A stretch of DNA of 26,266 nt from Rikenellaceae bacterium (GTDB taxonomy: Bacteria > Bacteroidota > Bacteroidia > Bacteroidales > UBA932). This document shows positions 1-9,185 of the stretch, one piece after another. Below the pieces are notes generated by a model that worked only from the letters and a program-made list of their open reading frames with translations, searched no databases and had not been told where the DNA came from. Position 1 is the first letter of the stretch. Every line of letters begins with the position of its first letter. The stretch is from NCBI GenBank assembly GCA_900769145.1, contig CAAGFN010000152.1:1-26266 (forward strand), written 5' to 3'. A program made the translations under genes and the position numbers.

Positions 1-1418
1 CTGAGCCATGCGGCGTGTTCGGTATGCGCTCTTGCGGCACAACGGAGGTCTGCAGCATCACTTGCATAATAGCCTCCTCTCACCACATATTCCTCTCCCT
101 CCTGAGGGCCCTTCGGGTCAGTTTCACCATCCCCGATGGCAGAATATGCATTATCGGAATAATAGTCGGAGCAATATTCCAATACATTGCCAAGCATATT
201 CTTGAGCCTGAACGGATTGGCCTTTACGGAGGACGGTTCCTGGGTACGGTTGGAACTGTTCAGGGCATATATGGCATAACTGCTGATAGTAGTGGTATCA
301 GCCCCGAAGAGTCGGTTCCAAAGGCCTTCCCCGCTATAGTCCGAAGGTTTTCCGCCGAAGAAATAGGCCTCTTCTGACCCGGCTCTGGCGGCGTATTCCC
401 ATTCCGCCTCGGTAGGAAGCCTATACTTCTTGCCGGTCTTGAGGCTGAGCCATTGGCAGAATGTCTCCGCAGCGTAATGTGTCATTGTGATGGCAGGTCT
501 CTCCCCCATTCCCCAGCCCTGGTCAGGGAAGCCGAATGGCGGTGTCGGACCGCTCACGGCGTCGAGATCGGGTCTGGTATTGTTGGCGTAGATTACTGAA
601 GGCGGAGTGCGTCCCTCCGACATTGTCTCAGAATAGAAGGCCCAGAACTGGTCCCAGGTCACTTCGGTCTCGCCCATGAAGAAAGGTGAGATCCTCACTC
701 TGCGGCAAGGTCCCTCGTCATTCTTCCTGAATTTTTCGTCCTCCGGACTGCCCAATGTGAATTCTCCGCCCGGCACGGCAATCATTCTTATGGATGCTGA
801 TGTTCCCGGAACGGTCTCGGTAAAGTCCTCGAAAGCATTGACCTCGGCCGCATGCGCATATTTCTCACCGGACTGCTGAGGGGCCTTCTTCAATGCAGTA
901 TGGCTGTAGCCCGGGTTGTAGTGCCCGGCATCGAGATGGCAGCTGATGCATTCCAGGCCAAGTTTTTCCTCATTGTCATCGTAATAGAGATGGGCTGTGA
1001 CCCCGTCATCGGAGATGCCTTCCGGATAGAGATTGACGTGGCATTCCTTGCAGGATTCATTGAAGACAATGCGGGAGGCGTTCTCGAGTTCACCCTTGCT
1101 GTCCCAGTCAATTTTTTCCTTGTCCTTGAAAATGTAGGACCAGAGATCCTTCATTCCCATCCTCATCTTGGCCCGAACGTATGCGAAGGAGCCCTTCGGC
1201 GGGAGATGGCAGGCGGCACAGTCGGTCTTGGTCCCGCTTCCGTTGCTGTAGTGCATGGACTGCTTCCAGGACATCTCGGAATCTGGATGGACGTGGCAGG
1301 ATATGCAGGACTCAGTACTGGAGGACCTGACCCAGAGGCTGTTGAGTGCTACCATCAGGACAATGCCGGTCAGAAGGCCGGCAAGAACTGATACCAGTAT
1401 TGTCTTTTTCTTGTTCAT
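1..1418 (-). CDS. NapC/NirT tetraheme cytochrome c fused to SUMF1 domain (3' end off window)
   Basis: The frame is open from ATG at 1418 to the left edge, giving at least 472 codons. Residues 8-28 form one membrane anchor. Four CxxCH haem motifs follow at residues 38-42, 67-71, 123-127 and 157-161, the layout of NrfH/NapC quinol-oxidising cytochromes that pass electrons from the quinone pool to periplasmic reductases. From about residue 205 a SUMF1/formylglycine-generating-enzyme fold begins, with MIAVPGGEFTLGS, RLPTEAEWEYAARAG, NMLGNVLEYCSDYY and VVRGGYY. A single Cys is visible in LRCAARA rather than the catalytic pair of true FGE, so this domain is probably structural or binding; that is inference. 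The gene starts 22 nt after the antiporter stop and is probably cotranscribed with it. No NrfA-type partner is visible, but one could lie beyond the left edge. Confidence 0.85.
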   Translation of the reverse strand, partial: MNKKKTILVSVLAGLLTGIVLMVALNSLWVRSSSTESCISCHVHPDSEMSWKQSMHYSNGSGTKTDCAACHLPPKGSFAYVRAKMRMGMKDLWSYIFKDKEKIDWDSKGELENASRIVFNESCKECHVNLYPEGISDDGVTAHLYYDDNEEKLGLECISCHLDAGHYNPGYSHTALKKAPQQSGEKYAHAAEVNAFEDFTETVPGTSASIRMIAVPGGEFTLGSPEDEKFRKNDEGPCRRVRISPFFMGETEVTWDQFWAFYSETMSEGRTPPSVIYANNTRPDLDAVSGPTPPFGFPDQGWGMGERPAITMTHYAAETFCQWLSLKTGKKYRLPTEAEWEYAARAGSEEAYFFGGKPSDYSGEGLWNRLFGADTTTISSYAIYALNSSNRTQEPSSVKANPFRLKNMLGNVLEYCSDYYSDNAYSAIGDGETDPKGPQEGEEYVVRGGYYASDAADLRCAARAHTEHAAWL

Positions 1419-1440
1419 CTTCAATGTTTTATTCCCTGCG

Positions 1441-3510
1441 TCACAGCAGATTCTCAGTTCTGGTGTCAATGGAATCTTCCATCAGGTCCCCGTCTTTCTT
1501 GGACATTATCCCGTCATAGGTGAGGTTCCTTACGACGTGGCGTTCATTGCAGAGCATCATCCGGGCGGCCTTCATTGTCATTGCCTTGGAGTACTCCTCC
1601 GGATAGGCCGCAGCAAGGTCGTCCATACATTTCCTCATCCTGTCAATGTTGACCCTTATCTCATCCTCAAGTATTGAGAATAGCTTCTTCTGGAGTTCCT
1701 CCGGAATCTCAGCCGTCTTCATGTCGGCAATCTCATCCTGGGAATCCCTCTGGAGACTCAGGAAGCCTCTGCCTATATCGCTGAGTTCCACCACCCTGCG
1801 GACAATATACCAGCCGAATATCCGGTAGGCCCACTTATGCTTCATAACGAATTTCACGAAAGGTCCGTCGACGAAAAGTCCGAAAATGTATTTCCTGTCG
1901 GAGAGCGGAAGTGTTCCATTGGAGTCAAAATGACGTTCCTGCGAATTGATGAGTTTGTGATAAGACCCGGCAGAGATGGTTCCGTCCGCATAGAGTTGGC
2001 GGACAAGCTGGCACTCTGTACCGTAGATGCGTACTCTGAGATTGTGCAGGAGTTCTTCCTCCGAACAGCCGGAGATGTCCGGTCTCACTTCCCTGCGAGG
2101 CAGGAATTCCTTGACTGTATCCCAATCGGCACAGGCGAATGCGTCGCGGTGGCTTATCTTGTCGTAATATTTGTCTGCGGAGTCCACGACCCTTTTCCTG
2201 ATGCTGTAATCCACGAATGACTGGACTGCCGGAACATTGGTGAGCCCGAGTTTCTCAAGCATCTTGCGTATGGTGGTGGCGTTCACGGTGAGGGTCAATG
2301 TCACCACGCCCGCAGTGAGCAGCAGAATCTGCTCCCTGATGTCCTCCGGGATTGTCAATGTGGAAGTTACCATCAATGCCAATGTAAGTCCGAGGGCTCC
2401 CCTGAGGCCGCCCCAGCTCAATATCACCGCATCCCTCATGCTGAGCCCGTATCCGCTCCGCTTCATTATCGGGTAGAAGAGGAATATCACTATGGTCCTG
2501 ATGAGGTTGACTCCGAGATAAACTCCGAACATTACGGCAAGGCCGGTCCAGGTAATGTTGACCTGTACCGCAATGATGATTCCTACAATGATGAAAACCA
2601 ATGTGTTGGCAATGAACGAGGCCAGATCCCAGAACTTTTCGGTGAATTCGTTTGCCTTGGGGCTGAAAAGGAGTTTTCCGTGGTAGGTCATCTCCAGTCC
2701 GAATGCCACGAGGGCAATGACTCCTGACAGGTTGAGATAGGCCTGGGCAAGAATGAAGGTGATATACGCTGCGAGAATGATTACACTGTTCTGTACCATT
2801 TCGTCACCTTTGACCTTGGTAACGAAGAATATGCAGAATACTGCCGCCAGATATCCGAGCACGGCGCCGCCTCCGGCCACGACGAGGAACTCCGCAAATG
2901 GAGAACCTGTCAGGGGTTCAGCTCCCGAGAAGGTTCCGAAGAAGAGCATGAAGAGGACGATGCCGGTTCCGTCATTGAGCAGGGACTCCGCATCCACGAG
3001 TGTCGAGAAGCGCTTGCTGGTATTGAGTTCTTTAAGCAGGGCCACCACTGCCACAGGGTCAGTAGCGCTGATGAGCGCTCCGAACATCAGGGCGAATGTC
3101 CAGTTCCACCCCGAGAATTCCGGGACGAAATGCCCTATCCCCATCATCAATGCCGCAACGAGACCCATTGACAGAATCACGCCAGGCACCGCGAGGAGTG
3201 TGGAGTTCACGAATATTTTCCTGAATGTATGGAGGTCCAGCTCGTATGCCGCGCTGAAGATGAGGACAGGCAGGAAGATGTACAGGAGCATATCAGGATT
3301 GATATTTCCGGTCACGTCCACCGCCTTGCCAATCAGGCTGACTTCCGGGAGGAGATTCTCCCTGTAGAGTATTCCCATCAGGAGGCCGAAACAGAAAAGG
3401 CCCACTGTATAAGGGATATTGAGCTTCTTTAGCAATGGTTTTAGCACCGCACCTACCAGCAATGCGGCAAGTACAAAAAGAAGGGGTACGAGGGAATATT
3501 CGTTTTCCAT
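1441..3510 (-). CDS. CPA1-family Na+(K+)/H+ antiporter with long cytoplasmic tail
   Basis: This 689-residue protein has about 12 hydrophobic segments in residues 1-430, followed by roughly 250 hydrophilic residues. The NhaP/NHE signature is clear: ATDPVAVVALLKE at 149-161 and ESLLNDGTGIVLF at 175-187, with N179-D180 as the expected ion-binding ND pair. It would exchange Na+ or K+ for protons at the inner membrane, for pH and sodium balance. The tail is charged and helix-rich and I do not recognise it as a TrkA_C or cyclic-nucleotide domain; it is probably regulatory. The start ATG at 3510 gives the normal family N-terminus. The gene is first in a probable two-gene unit with the tetraheme cytochrome downstream. 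Ion specificity cannot be told from sequence alone. Confidence 0.93.
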   Translation of the reverse strand: MENEYSLVPLLFVLAALLVGAVLKPLLKKLNIPYTVGLFCFGLLMGILYRENLLPEVSLIGKAVDVTGNINPDMLLYIFLPVLIFSAAYELDLHTFRKIFVNSTLLAVPGVILSMGLVAALMMGIGHFVPEFSGWNWTFALMFGALISATDPVAVVALLKELNTSKRFSTLVDAESLLNDGTGIVLFMLFFGTFSGAEPLTGSPFAEFLVVAGGGAVLGYLAAVFCIFFVTKVKGDEMVQNSVIILAAYITFILAQAYLNLSGVIALVAFGLEMTYHGKLLFSPKANEFTEKFWDLASFIANTLVFIIVGIIIAVQVNITWTGLAVMFGVYLGVNLIRTIVIFLFYPIMKRSGYGLSMRDAVILSWGGLRGALGLTLALMVTSTLTIPEDIREQILLLTAGVVTLTLTVNATTIRKMLEKLGLTNVPAVQSFVDYSIRKRVVDSADKYYDKISHRDAFACADWDTVKEFLPRREVRPDISGCSEEELLHNLRVRIYGTECQLVRQLYADGTISAGSYHKLINSQERHFDSNGTLPLSDRKYIFGLFVDGPFVKFVMKHKWAYRIFGWYIVRRVVELSDIGRGFLSLQRDSQDEIADMKTAEIPEELQKKLFSILEDEIRVNIDRMRKCMDDLAAAYPEEYSKAMTMKAARMMLCNERHVVRNLTYDGIMSKKDGDLMEDSIDTRTENLL

Positions 3511-3557
3511 TGTGTTTCAGTAATCCTTAGGATGTCACCGCTTTCGGGGCTGGAAGA

Positions 3558-3565
3558 CAAATTTA
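3558..3565 (-). promoter_or_regulatory. Probable -7 box for the antiporter gene
   Basis: On the minus strand this reads TAAATTTG, a full match to the Bacteroidota -7 consensus TAnnTTTG, about 48 nt upstream of the antiporter ATG. I see no TTTG at the expected -33 distance, so the call is tentative. Confidence 0.4.
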
Positions 3566-3666
3566 CAAAAAATTGGCGGGAAAGGGAAGATTTTCAGGAT
3601 ATTTTACATTTATGCGACTTGACAAATAGATTTTTATTCATCGCCCCTTTTCCGGGGCAGCAACCT

Positions 3667-4077
3667 TTGCTGCTTACGGATGACCTTTTCAGAATCATCG
3701 ACAGCGTGAATGACTGGCTGTGGACCTACGTGGTCATTGTTCTTCTTGTATTCTGCGCAATTTATTTCACGTTCCGCATCCGGAGTGTGCGGTTCAGGCT
3801 GCTGAAGGATATGTGGAGGGTTATCGTGGACAAGCCGATAGCCGGCAGTCCTGGAACAGACGACGGAAAAGCCCGGGGATGCATTCTCCATTGACAAGAA
3901 ATGGGTGGGAATCGGCCTTGCACTCATGACAGTGGTCATCATTTTCGGAGGCATCCACAGGATCTCGCATTTCATCAGTGCATTGACCATCATCGCCGGA
4001 GCCGTGATGGAAAAGACCCCGTCTTCAGGCGTGAAATGATGCCGGAAGACGAGGCCGATATAGAGTGCTGGGACTGA
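3667..4077 (+). pseudogene. Degraded sodium:alanine symporter (AgcS) remnant
   Basis: Three collinear pieces of an AgcS-type amino acid:cation symporter are visible. Piece 1 (about 3667-3870) encodes the N-terminus, with LFRIIDSVNDWLWTYVVIV, the first membrane helix and the RLLKDMWRVIVDKP segment. Piece 2 (3878-4008, shifted one frame) encodes WVGIGLALMTVVIIFGGIHR and the following helix, from the middle of the family. Piece 3 (about 4012-4077, back in the first frame) encodes DPVFRREMMPEDEADIECWD and a stop, like the usual cytoplasmic C-terminus. The family is normally 450-500 residues; here only about 135 remain, so two large internal deletions and frame changes have occurred. No convincing start codon remains for piece 1. 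The remnant ends 2 nt before the convergent M16 gene's stop. Confidence 0.8.
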
Positions 4078-4079
4078 AC

Positions 4080-6875
4080 CTATTTCTCAGGCTCGAATAC
4101 CACGTCAATGATGTCAGGGTTGTCGAACATCCTGCCTACGAAGTCCTGAATGTCCCCAGGGGTCATATTCTTCAGGATATCCTCGAACTGGGCCGGGTCA
4201 TTGTTGTTGATATCGTAGATGTAGTACGTTGTAATGACTGACAGCCAGTAAGAGTTGTGAGGTTTGGACTGCTCGAAATCCTTGAGAAGATTGCTGGTTA
4301 TGGCGGAAATCTCATCAGTGGTCACGCCCTCCTTCTTTATCTTCTCTATCTCCGCGTAGATGAGCGACTTGAGATGGTCTGCCCTGTCAGGGTCGCAGTT
4401 GAAGGTCATTGTCATGTTATAAACCTCAACCGGGTCCTTGGAAGCCTCGCTGTTCACGCTCACCCCGTAGGTTCCGCCTTCCTTCTCACGGATGCTCTCG
4501 GTGTAGCGCACCTCCAGTATGCCGCGAAGTACATTGTTGCAGTACATATCGTGGAGATTGTAAGGCATCTCTTTCCTGAAGCTGGTCACCACCAATGACT
4601 TAGGAGTCTCCATCTTGACAGGTATCACTTTCTTCACAATGCCCTTCGGAGCCCTGACTCCATTGTCCACCCATTTCTCACGCTTGTCCGAGGCCGGGAT
4701 GGAACCGATGTATTTCTCCACCAGCGGCTTGAGTTCATCCGGTTCCACATTGCCGACAATGAAGAAGGTGAAGTCGGCCGCATTGCCGAATCTCTCCTTG
4801 TAGATCTCATGCATCTTCTTCATATCCAGGCTCTCCAGATATTTGCGGCTAAGCGGCTGGGTACGAGGGCTGTAATTGGAAGTTATGAAATTGATAGAGT
4901 CCTGGATGATTTTGTTCGGGTTATTGCAGACATTGTCAATGCTTGCGAGGTTCCTGTTAAGTATGGACTGGAACTCCTCCTCGTCCATTCTCGGAGCAGT
5001 GAAGCGCAGATAGAGAAGCTTGAACATTGTCTCCAGATCCTGCGGAGTGGAGCTCGCCGTAACAGTCTCGTAGTTCTCCCCTATCGAGGTCTTGCAGGAA
5101 GCCATCTTGCCCGCGAGAGCCTTGCCCAGGGCAATGGAATTGAACTCACCCGCACCGTAGGCATTGGTGAAGGCTGCTGCATTCTCCGCATTGGAAAGGT
5201 CATCCACGCCGTAGAGGGATGTACCGCCCTCGCTGCTCGCATAGAGGGTGACATTGTCCTTCTCGTAGTCGGCCTTCCTGTAAACTATCTTCACTCCGTT
5301 CTCTAGTATCCACTCCTCCGCATCGAAGAGATCCACAGGTATCACTTCCTTGATCTTGGAGCCCTTAAGATCTTCAGGCACAAGGTCCTGGCCTATGAAC
5401 TCGTCCTCGAAAGGCAGGATGGAAGTATCCCCCTCGACATAGTTGATGACTCCCCTCACCTCATCCTCGGTCAGGTGAGTCACATCGTCAGGGCCGGTGA
5501 TCACAGCTACCTGGTTCCTCTTGGAGAACCAAGGCCTGACATACTCCATAATCTCCTCTACAGTGATTTTCGGTATGGTCTTCCTGACGTAATTGTAATA
5601 GACGTCATACTCCACCATCGGCTCGCCCGTCAGGAAATTGTCCTTGATGTCGCTGACAAAGGTCTCGTTGCCGAACTTGTCCCTCTGCTTGTAGGAAGAC
5701 TCCATTGCGGCAAGAAGGCTGGCCTTGACACGTTCCAGCTCGCTGTCGGAGAAGCCGTACCTCTTGACCCTCTCATTCTCGACCAGAATGGTCTTCAGGG
5801 CCTCAGTCTCCTCATTCGGCTTGGCCGTGGCAGTGCAATAATAGCCGGCATAGTTCCTCACAAGGCCGCCGAAACCGATTGTGCCGCCGAGATATGGCGG
5901 ATTGCTCTGCCTCATTATCTCCGACAGGCGGTTGGCTATCATTGAATTGAAGAAATTGACAATCAGGCCCTCCCTGAGATAGGAGAATCTGTCCTTGTCA
6001 TCCCTCTTGTTCGGCAGGATTGTCATAATCTGCACGGAAGAGGCAGTGGCTTCCTTGTCCGTTCCGAGGACATAGTACATTTCCTTATGCTCAGGGATAT
6101 CAAACTCAATTCTCTCCTTCGGATTTTCCACGGCAGGTATCGGCCCGAACATTGACTTGATCTTCTCCACCGTAGCCTCGGCATCCACATCTCCAACAAC
6201 TACAATAGCCTGAAGATCAGTACGATACCAGTCGTGATAGAAATCCCTTAAAGTCTGCGGGTCAAAATTCCTGATTACATCAATGTCCCCGATTACGTCA
6301 CGTTTCGCATACTGGGAGCCATTGTAGATTACAGGGTTGATCTGGAGGCCGATCCTGAAGCCCGGATTGCGGCGGGTCCTCCACTCCTCGGCAATGACGC
6401 CCCGCTCCGCTTCAATCTCTTCGTCCGACAATGTCAGGTAATCCGACCAGTCGTGGAGAATCATCAGGCAGGTATCTATCAATGCCGGCTCGGTGGTAGG
6501 CACGGAACTGATGTTGTAAACCGTCTCGTTCTGGGCAGTGTATGCATTCAGGTTGCCGCCGAACGATACTCCGTGACGCTCCAGGGTCTCGATGATGCCC
6601 TTGTCCGGGAAATTGTCCGTACCCTGGAAGGCCATGTGCTCAAGGAAATGCGCAAGGCCGTTCTGGTCGTCATTCTCCATTATCGCACCGACATTCTGGA
6701 TAATGTAGAAGCTGGCCCTTTCCTTGGGCTCCTCATTGTGCCTGACATAGTAGGTAATGCCATTGGACAACCTGCCGGTCAGTATCTTGCCGGACACTGG
6801 AATCTTCCTGTTATCCCTGTTGCAGCCACACAGCACGCAGGCCGCAAGCGTTATTGCAATGAAAATATTCCTCAT
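4080..6875 (-). CDS. M16-family zinc metalloprotease lipoprotein (PqqL/FusC-like)
   Basis: The protein has 931 residues. The ATG at 6875 is chosen because it gives a lipoprotein signal peptide (lipobox VLCGC, Cys18); the longer open frame only overlaps the upstream gene. The inverted zinc motif HFLEH lies at 76-80 (H76, E79, H80), with the third ligand E157 in EIEAERGVIAEEW, the M16 spacing. The two-lobed length of about 930 residues matches PqqL/pitrilysin-like enzymes; the C-terminal lobe lacks HxxEH and would be the inactive clamp half. M16 enzymes enclose and cut unfolded peptides or small proteins. The protein should be anchored in the periplasm. It is the last gene of the SusC-led operon, 5 nt after the preceding stop, which suggests it degrades the imported substrate. 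Substrate is unknown. Confidence 0.93.
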   Translation of the reverse strand: MRNIFIAITLAACVLCGCNRDNRKIPVSGKILTGRLSNGITYYVRHNEEPKERASFYIIQNVGAIMENDDQNGLAHFLEHMAFQGTDNFPDKGIIETLERHGVSFGGNLNAYTAQNETVYNISSVPTTEPALIDTCLMILHDWSDYLTLSDEEIEAERGVIAEEWRTRRNPGFRIGLQINPVIYNGSQYAKRDVIGDIDVIRNFDPQTLRDFYHDWYRTDLQAIVVVGDVDAEATVEKIKSMFGPIPAVENPKERIEFDIPEHKEMYYVLGTDKEATASSVQIMTILPNKRDDKDRFSYLREGLIVNFFNSMIANRLSEIMRQSNPPYLGGTIGFGGLVRNYAGYYCTATAKPNEETEALKTILVENERVKRYGFSDSELERVKASLLAAMESSYKQRDKFGNETFVSDIKDNFLTGEPMVEYDVYYNYVRKTIPKITVEEIMEYVRPWFSKRNQVAVITGPDDVTHLTEDEVRGVINYVEGDTSILPFEDEFIGQDLVPEDLKGSKIKEVIPVDLFDAEEWILENGVKIVYRKADYEKDNVTLYASSEGGTSLYGVDDLSNAENAAAFTNAYGAGEFNSIALGKALAGKMASCKTSIGENYETVTASSTPQDLETMFKLLYLRFTAPRMDEEEFQSILNRNLASIDNVCNNPNKIIQDSINFITSNYSPRTQPLSRKYLESLDMKKMHEIYKERFGNAADFTFFIVGNVEPDELKPLVEKYIGSIPASDKREKWVDNGVRAPKGIVKKVIPVKMETPKSLVVTSFRKEMPYNLHDMYCNNVLRGILEVRYTESIREKEGGTYGVSVNSEASKDPVEVYNMTMTFNCDPDRADHLKSLIYAEIEKIKKEGVTTDEISAITSNLLKDFEQSKPHNSYWLSVITTYYIYDINNNDPAQFEDILKNMTPGDIQDFVGRMFDNPDIIDVVFEPEK

Positions 6876-6880
6876 AACAA

Positions 6881-9184
6881 CTATCTTCTTTTTCTTCTGA
6901 TCAGGACAATGAGGCAGGACAGCAGAATCAGTCCCGGAATAAACCACTCGTAGATGAACTTCATCCACGGCAATACGGCGTGTGATGCCGTGTAGCGGGT
7001 ATCCGGCGACTCCACCCTGCCGACATTGACAGGATATTCACCCAATGTCAATGTGTACATGAACTCTCGGAACCAGTTGAAATTGGCAGCATTGACACCC
7101 GCCCTGCTGGCGCCGAGCTCCTTAGGCGAGAACATATCGGAGTCACCTGTGACAATGACAATCTGGTCCTTGCCGTTATTCTTCCTCGAAGCAACGGAAG
7201 CCACCACGTACTGCTTCTCCACCTCCCCTGCGGAAGGATTCAGGACAGATTTCTCATTGGCGAAATCCCTTGTCGTGGTCTCAAGCCATACTCCCTTGTC
7301 CGCAGTGAGCATAATGTCGTCAATGTAGAACCCGTTGGTCTCCGGAAGCCTTTCGATTGCACAGGCTGAAGTCATCGTAGCCTTGTAACCCCTGGAAGCC
7401 AGGGCTGTGAATGACGGACTGGTAACCTCGGAGGACGTTGACACGTCAGCTATTATCACATCATCTGCGAAGAGATCGTTCGGGGATACCAGGAGATTGT
7501 CCTCGAACCTGAGTCCGAACGGCTTGAGGAGAGGGTTCATATTGTGCTGGCGGCGAGGCTCTCCAAGTATGAGGACATTGCCTCCCCTGTCAATGTATTT
7601 CTGGTAATTGGCCATCTCCACTTCGGAGAACGGAGACTTGACGTCGGATATCACCAGGATGTCCACATCAATCGGAACCGGAGTTTCCAGACTAATCTCA
7701 CGGGGTGCGAAACCCTGGTTGATAAGGGCGTGGCGGGCGACCCTGCGGGAGACAATCGTGCCGTAGCCCATATCGCCATCGTCAAAGGCGCTTCTCTCCC
7801 CGTGTCCGGTGACAAAAGCCGGAACAGCGGCCCTGCCGACCAAAGTCTTCATTGCCACAGTGATTTCAGTCTCGCTCGGATAGACATTGCTGTCTTCGAA
7901 TATCCTCAATACAGCCTTGCGCCCATTGTCACGGGTCAGCACGCGGACCATCCGGCCGCCCTCCGCACGGATATCGTCCATATCCCAGACCTGCTCCTGG
8001 GGGATGTATGTCGTGGTGTCCTGGCGGCTCCAGCGATAAATAGCCTGAACCAGCTCACGCGGGGTCTTGTCCTTGTATTCATCCCTCTCGTACCTGTAGT
8101 TGCTGTAGTAGTCGCCATAATAATAGACGTACTCCTGCTTAATCTCGGGCTTGAAACGGACATACTTCTCGAAACGCTGCATGTCATAGTTCTTGTTGCG
8201 CGGCTCGGCGTGGTACCAGGTCTCATCGAGGACATTGGCATAAGTGGTTATGGTGAGGCCGTCGGTTATCTGCGACATCACCTCCTGGCTGTATTCAGTC
8301 AGGGTATTGGTCTTGGCTGATGTCGCATCGTAATATTTGATGAACTTCGGCTTCGAACTGAGGAGGCCGAGCCCGAATACTACCACGAATACGGCGGCAT
8401 AATTGAGGGCCGTCTTCCACACCGGAAGCTTGAGCCGCCTGCCCCTCAACATAATGATGGACATTGACAGGAAGAGGAAGATGACCAGGATGAAATACAG
8501 AATCTCCCTGGTGCATATCATTCCCTGAAGGAACACCTTCGAGCGGCCGGATATCGAGAGCCAGAAGGTGATGTCCCTCACGAGGTCATATTCCTGGCCC
8601 ACATTGCCTATGAAGTTCAGGACGGCGAGGACTATCAGGGTGCTGATGACTGCCACGACCTGGTATTGCGTGATGGTGGACAGGAAGAGTCCTATCGCCG
8701 AATATGCGCAGATGGTGATATAGACTCCGAATGCGGCCACCACCATCATCATTATGTCAGGTTCCTGCACATACATTCCGACGAAGATGGTCGGAAGGCA
8801 CATTATGAACACCAGCACCAGTCCATATACCATGGTGGAAAGATACTTTCCTATAATAATCTGGAAATTGGAGACCGGCGAGGAATAGAGGAGCTTGACG
8901 GAGCCATTGCTGTACTCACGGCTCATCAGGCCCATTGTCAGAAGCGGGATGTAAAGATACAGATGGCCGAGCATCTGTACGAAAAGTCCCCTTAACCCGC
9001 TTATCAGTTCGGCAGTCGCTCCACGAACAGGATAGCCGATTTCCTGATATCTCAACCCATCCGCATACAATCCGCAGAAGGCCGCTCCGGCCTGGACTGC
9101 GAATACCAGAAGTATCAGCCAGGCAATCGGCGAGTAAAAGAACACCCGGAGTTCCGTTTTCAATATTCTCAATATAGACCTCAT
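6881..9184 (-). CDS. GldF-GldG fusion: ABC-2 permease with Gldg auxiliary domain, copy 1
   Basis: The ATG at 9184 begins MRSILRILKTELRVFFYSP, the usual start of this family; the open frame extends 11 codons further into the upstream gene. The protein is 767 residues. About six membrane helices in residues 1-255 form an ABC-2 permease like GldF, including YLYIPLLTMGLMSREYSNGS. A seventh helix (about 262-285) leads into a periplasmic GldG-like domain (about 290-725) containing YDATSAKTNTLTEYSQEVM and RGGNVLILGEPRR, closed by a C-terminal helix and RRKRR. In gliding Bacteroidota GldA, GldF and GldG form an ABC transporter needed for gliding, but what it carries is not settled. It pairs with the ATPase immediately upstream (1-nt gap). 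No other gliding genes are present. Confidence 0.88.
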   Translation of the reverse strand: MRSILRILKTELRVFFYSPIAWLILLVFAVQAGAAFCGLYADGLRYQEIGYPVRGATAELISGLRGLFVQMLGHLYLYIPLLTMGLMSREYSNGSVKLLYSSPVSNFQIIIGKYLSTMVYGLVLVFIMCLPTIFVGMYVQEPDIMMMVVAAFGVYITICAYSAIGLFLSTITQYQVVAVISTLIVLAVLNFIGNVGQEYDLVRDITFWLSISGRSKVFLQGMICTREILYFILVIFLFLSMSIIMLRGRRLKLPVWKTALNYAAVFVVVFGLGLLSSKPKFIKYYDATSAKTNTLTEYSQEVMSQITDGLTITTYANVLDETWYHAEPRNKNYDMQRFEKYVRFKPEIKQEYVYYYGDYYSNYRYERDEYKDKTPRELVQAIYRWSRQDTTTYIPQEQVWDMDDIRAEGGRMVRVLTRDNGRKAVLRIFEDSNVYPSETEITVAMKTLVGRAAVPAFVTGHGERSAFDDGDMGYGTIVSRRVARHALINQGFAPREISLETPVPIDVDILVISDVKSPFSEVEMANYQKYIDRGGNVLILGEPRRQHNMNPLLKPFGLRFEDNLLVSPNDLFADDVIIADVSTSSEVTSPSFTALASRGYKATMTSACAIERLPETNGFYIDDIMLTADKGVWLETTTRDFANEKSVLNPSAGEVEKQYVVASVASRKNNGKDQIVIVTGDSDMFSPKELGASRAGVNAANFNWFREFMYTLTLGEYPVNVGRVESPDTRYTASHAVLPWMKFIYEWFIPGLILLSCLIVLIRRKRR

Positions 9185-9185
9185 A

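Noticed and set aside
1646..3432. Several plus-strand open frames opposite the antiporter
   Set aside because: They are antisense to a gene with clear CPA1 motifs and have no family resemblance.
4022..4079. Terminator for the SusC-M16 operon
   Set aside because: No GC-rich hairpin followed by a T-run is visible just after the M16 stop; the end of the transcript remains unplaced.
6876..6968. Longer N-terminus for the M16 protease, starting at 6968
   Set aside because: It overlaps the end of the upstream permease gene and would hide the lipoprotein signal that begins at 6875.
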